The notes beneath the pieces were generated by a model. It saw nothing but the letters and a program-made list of their open reading frames with translations. It had not been told where the DNA came from and did not search any database. The translations under genes were made by a program, and so were the position numbers. From Epiperipatus broadwayi (lineage: Eukaryota > Onychophora > Udeonychophora > Euonychophora > Peripatidae), in the NCBI GenBank assembly GCA_028023455.1, contig JAQFVV010006246.1, forward strand, positions 3,091,501-3,155,500: a stretch of DNA of 64,000 bases. The letters are read 5' to 3'. Numbering within the stretch: position 1 is the first letter of the stretch; every line of letters starts with the position of its first letter. Positions 1-64,000 of the stretch are shown in pieces.

Positions 1-1040
1 TAAGTTATTTCAAATATAATAGTCAAACAAATAGAAATTTTTCAGTATTGGTATTCTTGAGTAAATTCTTAAGTTATAAAATATGAAAAATACAATCAGA
101 TATTGAATAATTTCTAACATTATTTATCTGTATATATAAACTTATAAATTAATATCAACATTAATTTTAATGTTGATTTCTTTTATATAGCCTAGTGTTA
201 TCACTATCATAATTTAATAACTATTTAAATATTAAATTTTTCACTTTAATCATTTATCTATTATCATAAAAATATTCTGTTATTATAACAGAATAGACGT
301 CTCTCCAGTAGTTATTTAATTTTGCAAAGTTGTTAATATTTTTTTAATTCAACACTTTTGAATTTCCTAAAAAGTATTATAATTATAGAAGGTACAGACT
401 TAATGTCTATTACTAAAATAAAATATTCACTGATTACCATGACACAACAAGATAAAGAATAGTCTTTTTTTGCCATTTTGGAACAAGTATCATTTTATCT
501 AATTTAACAGGCCATATTACCATTTATCAATATTAGGGAAATTTTGGAAAATATAATTTGTGTTGAAATTTTTTCTTAATAAACTGTTGAAGAATGGATT
601 GTATGTATCCTTATAGATTTTTCTATCCATTTCCAAATGTCCTTGACAGCCTGCCTCATGAGTAGGTATAGCAACATTTTGGCTATATTTACAGCTTGCT
701 TTGAGTTGCTTTGGTCCTAAAACATGGACTCATTTCTCTGCATTACCCATTAGCTTAAATAGCTATAGTTTAGAAAACAATTACTGCTGTTCAGATTAAG
801 AGGAGTATCCTTCAACCATATTTGGAAATCTAGGCTATTGCTATTCAGGTTTAACAGTTGTCCTCTGGAGAACACATATCATCTTTCAGGTTTGGCAGTC
901 ATTCTTGCACTTATCTTCAAAAAAGCTGACTATTTATTGCCAAATCTCTAATCTTAATGTAAATGGATTCAGTGAGCATCATTTCCTAATAGCCTGTTTA
1001 TGCTATTGGTTGTGCATTATTTTTTATCTATGTGCATGAG
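1..1040. other. A+T-rich intron sequence, nothing coding recognised
   Basis: Presumably the intron upstream of exon A. It is mostly A+T-rich without repeats that I can name. The part from about 640 to 1000 has a somewhat higher G+C content and may be the upstream part of the LINE relic that follows, but no motif supports this. Confidence 0.4.
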
Positions 1041-1044
1041 TTAA

Positions 1045-1805
1045 TGACAATGAATGCTCAATCCAATCATGATAAGAAAGGTATCTGGACTAGTCCATTA
1101 TTTGAAGGCAAGGTGCAATATGACAATGTGATTGTTTTTGCAAATAATGTTTCAGAACTTTAGAAAATTTTGCAAGAGTTATCAGATGAAATTAAAAAAT
1201 TAGGGCTAAAAATAAATGCTAAAAAGTTTAAAGTAATGTTGAATGGATTTTCTCAGAAGATAATAAAGTTTGATAATCATGAATCAGAAGATGTTAACAA
1301 TTACAAGTATCTAATGTAGATAGAAACACATTAGATAGAAACTTGATTGAAGTATTTTTGGTAGAAATAATTTAATTTAATGTTAAAAGGAAATATATTT
1401 TGGGGTTTGAAAAGAGATAGATTTTTAATAGATATGTTTTGTCAGTACCTGAGACTTGAACATTAAATAACAGAAAGCAATGCAGTGATTTCAAATTACT
1501 CAAAAAATTATGTAGAGATGTATGTTCAGAATAACAAGAAGGAATCATCAGCAAAATTTTTGGATAAGAGAAAAAAATAAATATTCTTATCTCTTAGAGA
1601 ATTAAAAGACTGAGATGGAGTTGAGATGGATATATTGTTAAAAGATACAATAATAGATAAATAATTAAAGTCGTAGTCCTAGAAAAAAAATCACAGATGG
1701 ATGGATGAAATAGAAAGTGTATTGATATAATATAAAAAAGAGAAGCTATGGATTGAAGTTATTGGATTAAACATGGAAAGACCATTCTGCAATCTATGAC
1801 TAATG
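1045..1805 (+). mobile_element. LINE relic: 3' end of a non-LTR reverse transcriptase ORF
   Basis: The translated stretch shows DNVIVFANN (the remains of the catalytic box with its following phenylalanine), INAKKFKVMLNG, NNYKYL, GLKRDRF and HRWMDEI, in several frames with many stops. These match the C-terminal reverse transcriptase region of the LINE fragment at 53104-53857 in order and spacing, so both are copies of one family. It ends in a CATGGAAAGACCATTCTGCA-like tail, also shared. Older and more broken than the second copy. The minus-strand frame over 1372-1554 is a shadow. Confidence 0.75.
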
Positions 1806-2092
1806 GGTATAAATAATGATAACATTAAAATAGTCTTTGGATTTAAGGGTATTTGGTAAAATTTAAGCTCTATGTTAAAAATTTATGGATAATTTGAAAT
1901 TGATAATCTATTTACTTCAATTTTTTTGTTTTATTTTACTTTTAGGTAATGTTTTAATTGTGATATTTCTCATGTAAAAAATTTTATTTTTTAAATATAC
2001 TTCTATAAATTGAGATTTTATGCAACCTACTTTTTATTGCAAATAATTAATAATAAAATTAAAACAATTTTTTTAAAATATATTATTTAAAG

Positions 2093-56969
<54,877 letters not shown>

Positions 56970-57690
56970 GTATGTATTATTTATTTTATAATTAATTTAT
57001 CAAAAATAATTTATTATATTAAAATTTTATATAACTAGATTTTAGAAAACTGATTGCAAAGAAGACTTTAAAAATGAAGACTAAAACCATATTGTAATTT
57101 TTAAAATCCACAAAAAATAAAAATAGAAAAAAAAATTCTATTAAATAAACCAAAGTGTATTTTAAATTAATTTTTATAAACATTAGTATTGATTTATTCC
57201 AGAACTTTCATATAATTCTTTGGATTATAGTACTTATTTTTATCTATATACTACAATTGTATAATGTCACAAAGATCATATTGAAAAATATATAATACTG
57301 GATATCCTTATGATTGACTACTATTTTTAAATTGTGTTTATCTACTTTTCTATACAATACTTCCACTTATGTGCCACATATCATGTTAAATATATTCTAA
57401 TGTAATAATAAGATTTATATTAATTTACTCTAATTTTATAGCTAACTCTGTAAACATTTTTCTATCATTATATATGCGACTTAAATTTATTATAACATTG
57501 TTATAAAGTTTATATTAACTTAGGTCAGTTTGTAATATTTTCAGACATTTAAAAAAATCTATTTGTGAATGATTCTATTGTCTATATGACATTATTTGAA
57601 CATCTGATATATGTCTGTCCAAAAACTTAGAAATCATTTGACACCATTGAGTATTATAGTATTTGAAGAAAGTTTGGATTTTTAACTCGA
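56970..57690. other. intron after exon E, nothing recognised
   Basis: A+T-rich; no CUB-type exon found. Confidence 0.35.
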
Positions 57691-57691
57691 G

Positions 57692-58240
57692 TGCATGTAC
57701 ATTTATAAAGCACATAACCAGAGGGTTGTTCCTTCTTTATAATATTACATATGTAGACTGTGCTATATAGATAACAATATTTATTACAGTAAATTCAAAC
57801 TTTACTATGTATTTTATTTAATAACTTGTTTTTCTCTTCACCAATAAAAATTGTAATTATACATATGTGATTTTGCAGGCATATTAAACATTATAGTATA
57901 ATTACAGCTTCACTAACGCATGCGAAAAAATCGCATATATATAATTATGTATTTTATTGCAGATGATTACAAATGTGATTATATCTCTCTCTTGCTATAG
58001 AACAAATAGGTTTGTACAATTCAATTAATAATTTATAACTCAGGCACACAATAGATTAAGCAAAATGGGCAAAGACTGGCTTATATATAGATAAGCTCTA
58101 AGCAGAAGCCTTTCAAGTCTATGCTCACAGGCTAGTTAGTGCATGTAGATTCATAAAGTGCCTGAACAGAGTGTTGTTCCTTCTTTATAATACTACATAT
58201 GTAGGCTGCACTATATAAATAACAGAATGTTTATTATTGT
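57692..58240 (+). repeat. pair of about 100-bp direct repeats around a 350-bp core
   Basis: GGTTGTTCCTTCTTTATAAT (57723) and its near copy TGTTGTTCCTTCTTTATAAT (58171) lie within longer matching blocks: GTGCATGTA at the start, TACATATGTAG and CTATATAGATAAC/CTATATAAATAAC at the end. The spacing is about 447 bp. It may be a small element with terminal direct repeats or an old tandem duplication. The core has no coding signal. Confidence 0.6.
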
Positions 58241-59190
58241 ATATTGGCAATAATAATTTATTTTATATTATCTTGCTCTTTGCCATCTGCATAAGGGTAA
58301 ATAAGAAATGGATATTAGGTGTTAATGTCTAATTTCTGGCTAATGATTTCTCTTTGGTGAGCATTGATACTTTGTTAATTAATGTTTTTCTAATAATATT
58401 ATATTTAGAAATTTAAAGCTCAACTTGTTTAAAAACGTTTGTTTTGTTACTTCATATCAAGAGATGGTTATTCATTTTCAATTTAAGAATAAAAATTTCT
58501 TTAAGTGTTTAATAATATTTCAGCTCATTCTTTGTTTTTTAAATTGTGTATGTGTTTTTTATAAATCTCTTTTTATAAATAATGCCGTCATCAGTAACTT
58601 AGAATCTGTGATTAAAAATTTAAATACAGAAATTTTTTAATACAAAAATTATACAGATGATTATAGTTTTACTAACACTTAGTAATCTAATACAATTACA
58701 AATTTTAATATCTTTAACAATATAGAAAATTTCATTAATTGTAATATAAATGATTTCATTGTCATAAAGATTTTTAAGAAATAATTCAGTTTTAATATTT
58801 TACATTACATGTGAATTTAATGTCAACAATTGAACAACATTCTGAATTAGTGACAATACAAATTATGTTTGATAAATTTAAATCATAACTGTAAAAGAAT
58901 AGCATGTTTTCTTTTTGTAAGGATAAGAGTTAAAGATTCAAATGGAGAAGGGGGATCAAATATTAAAAGAATTCAATCTTGTAATATATAATCATATCGC
59001 CAATATTGTTATTAATTTTTTCTTAGTTTACTATAAGGCAATATTAGACAGATAGCCTACTGTTTAGAAAAATGACATTAAGAAATGATTTAAACACATC
59101 CAACACCATTTATTACAAATGCTCGGGTGATTATTCAAAGTAAAAAAAAAAGCTTATTCTGACAATTACCTCATTACTTCAAGCCTTTAA
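58241..59190. other. intron, nothing recognised
   Basis: A+T-rich; no supported feature. Confidence 0.35.
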
Positions 59191-59191
59191 A

Positions 59192-59346
59192 CATCACATG
59201 ATCACTATTTCTTATGCTTGCTCTTAACTGGGATATTGGATGAGTAGGCACTAGATCGGGATTTTATACACAAACCTTCTAGCATTTATTGATTATTCTG
59301 GCTTGTACTGAGTGGCAATATGTATAGAGAGTTTTGCTTATTTTAC
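59192..59346. mobile_element. deletion derivative of the 43.9-kb inverted-repeat element
   Basis: Starts ACATCACATGATCACTATTT, jumps to GGATATTGGATGAGTAGGCA and TTTTATACACAAACCTTC (interior sequence in the orientation of 44660-44710), and ends GAGAGTTTTGCTTATTTTA. About two thirds of the full element is missing. Confidence 0.7.
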
Positions 59347-62300
59347 TTCATGCCTTAATGGAATTGTGGAATATAAGTAAACTTTTATTAGACATACATA
59401 AAAAAATTTATTTTAGAAATTCGAAAGATAGATACTAATGATGAATAGAAATTTTTACAATAGATATAAATGTCCAAGAATCAGAAAAAGGAATATAGTT
59501 TAGTAAATAAATGGCTAATAAAGATTAAAAAATCTTATCATTTTGTATATATGTTCAGTTTTTTCTTGAAAGGCAAATTGAGTATCCAAGTTATAGAATA
59601 CTACGAGTAAGTCTTACAATACTGGATCATTCATATTTCATCTTTTGGTACAATTTATTTTAGCATTTCAATTTTAAAATTATAACATAAATTTTAAAAG
59701 CTAAGCCATTAAGATGCTAGTGATTCTGATAAATGTTATAACTGTAAATTTTTGTTTAAAATCTTCTGCCACACATATATGATTGACAAAGATTTGAGAA
59801 TATACTCATTTGACTAAGAATGAATAACAGTATTAGTAAATCTAACACATTGTGCTTAGACCAAAAATGTGTAAACATTATGGGAATATGTAATTATTTA
59901 GTGTAAGGATTATGCAGAAAAAAAATAAGAAGAGAAAATATTTAATTTTACTTCATATGATTATCAAGAAGCTGGAAAACATTTATGAAAAAGACAGATG
60001 AAATTGAAATCAAATTCAAATAAAGCAGAGTAGATATGACAATATAATAACTTACAATAAACATTTTTGATACTAGGGGTGAAAATATATATAATAAACT
60101 CTTTTTTTATCAGAGGAATAAGTTTTATTGAAAAGAATCTAGTAATATTTATTTTCCATATAAAAATTATTTTTTTATGAATTTCTCAGTAATGATGTTT
60201 AGAAAGTACAATGTTAATTAATGGAAAAATGAGGTAAGAGGGCATCTCAATGGGAAAAAAATGAAAGAATTGAGATAAAACATGTTAATTATAATTTCCA
60301 TAGAAAACATTTAAAATTTACAAAGGCAAAACCTGTTTGTTGTAATGTGAAATAAATAAAAAGGGTCCTAATTGCTTTCATAACAAGATACAAGACATTG
60401 TTGAGATATAAAAAGACAGTACAGCACTTGTGTTAAGATGAAAAATCCTTACTTTTTAAATAATCTAGACAATAGAGTTATCTATATTTTTTATTATAAT
60501 TAATCAGCTCCCATACATTTAAGAAATCTATTGAAATAAAGATTGTACTAACTCTTGTAGAGAGTCTCATATCAATTGTTTAGCACATTTGTCCGGTATG
60601 CTCGCAACATGGGATTTGAATATAATTAAAACAGGTTGTTTTATGTTTCAAGAAATTTTAGAATTTTTTTTAACAATCAGTTTATAGTTCAACAATACTA
60701 ATTTTTTTAAGTAAGGATGCTACATATATCTTTATTAGATGATCAATAGAAATTTTTGAATAAATTAACATTTTTGAGAAATTAAATTCTATTTTATAAT
60801 GATCTTTTAAAGATAAATCTCAAGTCATTGTCTTTTGGCTTAATATAATGTCTTAAATATGGAAAATCCCTTATCATAAGCTCAAAGAGAACAATATATA
60901 TTATTGTATATGTGACTGGAAACAAGAATAAATCACTGTGCAGGAAAAAGTATAACTTGCCCTTGTTGAAATTTGATAGTAAACAAGATGAAAAGAAAAT
61001 CATTTGTAATTATGTGTTAGACTATGTCCATTCATTTAACATTAAATGTTAAACATCTTCAGAAAATTTAAACCTTACTTAAACTTTTCTAATACATTCA
61101 ACATTTCGTAATAATACATCACAATGTTTTGAGTAGTCATATTTTTTCTGTTATTCAAGTGTTTCGGGCTTGACCAGTGACAGTATAGTGGAGCTGTAAT
61201 ATCCAATATATTTTGTTCCAAGCCTCCTCATGTACATCATGTATAATAGTTTATGTGTTGCTGACACTTTATTTATTAATTGTAATAGCACAGTATTTTT
61301 CAATATCAACTTATGTGTAACACAGATGCTTTTCTATATCTAAGTAATAAACATTTTTTTTAAAAAACATAATAATATAATTATTAATATTAAATTGAAG
61401 TGGTGCATACATCTATATATATTGATGATTTTCTATCTCCCCATAATCCTTGTGTTTACTTCTTTTTATTTTGTACCATTACTAATGGTGTCCAATGTGT
61501 GGTAAATGATCAAGTTCTGGTGATCAGTGACCACATAACTTGAACCTCAGAAATACACTTGGAAAACAAAACTATTTTAATGCAGAATTAATTTTAAAAT
61601 TTATTTCATGAAATGTGATAAGAGTATAGATGATGATTAAGTTATAATTATAAATTATAAAATAGTGATCTTAATGTATATTTATGGAGTTCATATTTAA
61701 AATTGAAGAGAAAAGCAAAGTAAGATTTTATAGATTGGATTGCAATTTTGACTGCTGGAGTTGGTTTAGCAGTACTTTCAGTTTTTATGATGGATGAAGA
61801 GTTATATCATTGACTTGAGGATACAATGTTTTCACGCAACTCCAAGTAGGGTTCTAGCTCAGGCATTGCTCCAACTCACTTTCAGATTTCCTATTGTATA
61901 TCATGGTTCAGTTAATGTAGTCTGGCCTTGATCTTTAGCCTCTAAATCTCCAAGGAAAGAAGCAAGTCAGTTCTGTATTTACCAACCCATAAGATTCAAA
62001 GAGGCAGAGCTGTGCAAAGATTTTTGCTATATTATTTTTATTTTAGGTTGTAGGTAGCTTATAATGTTTAAAGTGAGATAAACCTTTTGTTTTTTAGGCT
62101 GCAATATGTACTTATAGTCCAGTGGTTGGATTCTGTATTTATTCCCAAGATTGCAGGTCTTTATGTATTCTTTTGCTATTAGATGATCATGAGCTCTCTA
62201 AGAAAAGATTTGATGAGGGGTGTGTTACATGAAGTTGTTGTACATACATATGTGATTAAAATAAATAATAAAAATATTGGGGAATTGGAATTCAATCAAA

Positions 62301-62580
62301 CACATGAAGAGAATAGAAATGGAGAACAAAGCAAGGGAAATAAATAAATTTAATAAATAAAGTCAGATATTGAGATAGTAATATTTAAAGAAAAGCAGAT
62401 TAGTGGCAATAATATAATAGTAGTATTAGTTAAGGTAAAAGATTGCATAAAAGGGGTGACATTAAGCTTATTTTATGAGATTTTTTTTAAACGATTATAT
62501 TTGTATTTCCTTTGTGAAAAAACTTCAACACATTTTTTTTAAAGTTTAAAAGTGATCATTCACTTATATGCTAATAAAAA
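59347..62580. other. intron, mostly unassigned
   Basis: A+T-rich to about 61130. From 61140 to 62230 there is more G+C (for example GCAACTCCAAGTAGGGTTCT near 61838), which looks like TE sequence, but no domain or partner was found. No CUB exon. Confidence 0.3.
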
Positions 62581-62584
62581 TTAG

Positions 62585-63140
62585 CAAGCAATAGAAGAAA
62601 CCCAAACAATAGAGGATAGGGTCATATGGGAAAAGAAAAAGGAAGAGGATCATAAAAGAGTAAAAAAATGTTGGATGCTTCTAAACAAAATAAAAGAAAA
62701 CAGTCTGAAAAGACAGATAGTTAAAGAAATAAAAGGACAATCAGAAGCAGAATTACAAAATGACATAAAAAGACAATGAAAAATGAACCAAAATGTTGAG
62801 GAAGATTGTGATGTTGATGTCATTGCTACAAATGATCATTTAGATGACAATAAGAAAGAACATGATAAAAAACATGATGTAATGCAAAGGGACATGGAAA
62901 TAACAATATTATAACTGAACCAAAGGTATTAGACCAAATGATATTGCACCAAAACAATTGGATCAAAATACTGAAATTGAACAAAAGTATGAAAATAATA
63001 AATCAAAAGATTGAAGGATGTAAAGAAGAAACTGAAATGAAAGACCAAAACATAAAAGTAATAGAAAAAGTAGAAGATGAGATATTTCCAGAGGAATACA
63101 GAATGGATACCAGAAAGATATAACTCCATTGTTTCAAGAC
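62585..63140 (+). pseudogene. decayed lysine/glutamate-rich ORF, likely TE-derived
   Basis: An almost open frame from 62585 reads AIEETQTIEDRVIWEKKKEE, KKCWMLLNKIKENSLKRQIV and continues to 62779, where a TGA ends it. Further charged stretches follow in other frames (62938-63123 and others). The composition suggests a coiled-coil or nucleic-acid-binding protein such as a retroelement gag or LINE ORF1. No zinc knuckle or other diagnostic motif is seen, so the class is unknown. Confidence 0.4.
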
Positions 63141-63880
63141 CAGATGATACAACAAAAAGCATTGGCAATGGTCCAATAGTAAAAATGATTAGGTATAACC
63201 TATCATAGAAGTTAGAGCCAATGATTATTTATATTGAGAAAATTATCAACCTGATAATTTAAATTTTTAGGGCAAAACATCTATAAAAGATTAGGAAGAG
63301 AAGATTTTGACTCTCCCAATATTCAAGATAAGGGATTTCAAAAATAATAGAGAAAACTAGTATAAAGAATAGAGCTGTGGGAAGAAAAAATAAAAATATT
63401 CTAAAGGAAGAGGCCTAGATAAGAAGAAAGATTAATAATAGAGGTTTAAAAAATCTGAACAGGTCACCTCCCATCCCAGTCCAACTACAGTAAAAAAAGA
63501 AGTTACTCCAGTATCAGCCTGTTGAGTGTGACTAATTTTAAATTTTCTCTTTTATTGTGAAATGAAATTGGTTAAATTAAACTAATGGGTCTGTTATATT
63601 TGACCTGGATTGAAACTCAAACCAACAGTAACAAAAATATGACCACCTGAAGTTCAATTAATATGATTTATTAGGATTAAAAATATTTACATAATATACA
63701 ATATCAATGAATATACTGCCATGTATATAATCTCAATTAGTACAGGGCCGAGCATGCCCAAAAGACTCAACTCACATCCAGCTGTATGTAACAGCCTGCC
63801 TTTTGAGTTTGTCCAGTGATTCTTCTGACTGTACCAGACAGCTTGCCTCAAGTTATCTCTGGTATTAGCAACTTCCATCC
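63141..63880. other. intron, unassigned with a higher-G+C part
   Basis: 63690-63880 (GGGCCGAGCATGCCCAAAAG, then GTACCAGACAGCTTGCCTCA) is less A+T-rich and may belong to the SINE candidate that follows. Confidence 0.3.
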
Positions 63881-63884
63881 CTAT

Positions 63885-63965
63885 TGTGGATTTGCTTCAT
63901 TGTGTAGACCTATAGCATAATGGTTATAATGCTAACTGTTAGCAATGGTTTCAATGGAGGATGCA
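63885..63965 (+). repeat. tRNA-derived SINE candidate at the window end
   Basis: TAGCATAATGG (from 63913) fits a pol III A box in a tRNA-like context (GACCTATAGCATAATGGTTA), and GGTTTCAATGG about 30 bases further on is a decayed B box. No folded tRNA with a proper acceptor stem is visible. The element may run past the end. Confidence 0.45.
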
Positions 63966-64000
63966 TATCATTGTTTAGGTTAGATAGATGTTTACTTCCA

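Noticed and set aside
62120-62170. tRNA-like stretch TAGTCCAGTGGTTGGATT
   Set aside because: A-box resemblance only; no B box at proper spacing and no second copy.
56970-64000. Possible CUB1 exon of the cubilin gene
   Set aside because: I looked for a phase-1 exon with the CUB pattern of cysteines and aromatic residues and found none that was open and flanked by splice sites.

Overview
This is an intron-rich, strongly A+T-rich piece of an animal nuclear genome. There are no operons, ribosome-binding sites or compact genes. The one host gene I can support is a plus-strand cubilin-like gene (CUBN family, an endocytic receptor of EGF-like plus CUB domains). Only the end of its EGF array lies here, as five short exons with GT-AG borders at 2093-2222, 16810-16972, 40755-40850, 48038-48165 and 56780-56969. 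The first two EGF modules lie upstream of the window and the CUB domains downstream. The exon proteins look like a distant, non-vertebrate cubilin. The long A+T-rich introns, Penelope-like element, arthropod/mollusc-style LINE tails and huge GATA tetranucleotide array suggest an invertebrate such as a cephalopod mollusc, an arachnid or a cnidarian. I cannot decide which.

The introns are a graveyard of transposable elements. Intron 1 (2.2-16.8 kb) holds a decayed terminal-repeat-like piece, a CpG-bearing unclassified block (8.3-10.0 kb), a hairpin, about 0.8 kb of GATA/GACA/GACG repeats, a broken Ty3/gypsy pol (11.3-13.2 kb), a LINE endonuclease scrap and a homopolymer tract. Intron 2 (17.0-40.75 kb) holds a repeat family with a nested insertion (17.8-19.4 kb), a 2.4-kb foldback transposon with 6-bp target duplication (19.9-22.3 kb), a Penelope-like element (24.9-28.8 kb) split by a 1.08-kb DNA transposon, a small hAT copy with 8-bp duplication (29.26-29.75 kb), a 1.8-kb TGTAAC/GTTACA element (32.0-33.8 kb) and a fossil EGF exon (about 34.0-34.13 kb). 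Intron 3 holds a LINE reverse transcriptase relic on the minus strand and a nest of inverted-repeat elements (43.9-44.8 kb). Intron 4 holds the second, younger copy of the TGTAAC/GTTACA element in inverse orientation (49.2-51.3 kb) and the second copy of the 17.8-kb repeat, itself split by a 5'-truncated LINE tail (53.1-53.86 kb). Downstream of exon 5 there are a direct repeat pair, another inverted-repeat element copy, a decayed lysine-rich ORF and a tRNA-derived SINE candidate.

The most rewarding observations are: (1) the fossil cubilin EGF exon, which sits exactly where a module is missing from the spliced protein; (2) the in-frame proof of the DNA transposon insertion into the Penelope-like element; (3) a hammerhead-ribozyme-like core at the 3' end of that element, shared with a short insertion inside the foldback transposon; (4) two copies of an undescribed 2-kb element whose CpG sites record their relative ages. 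I found no prokaryote-style system, CRISPR array or defence island.
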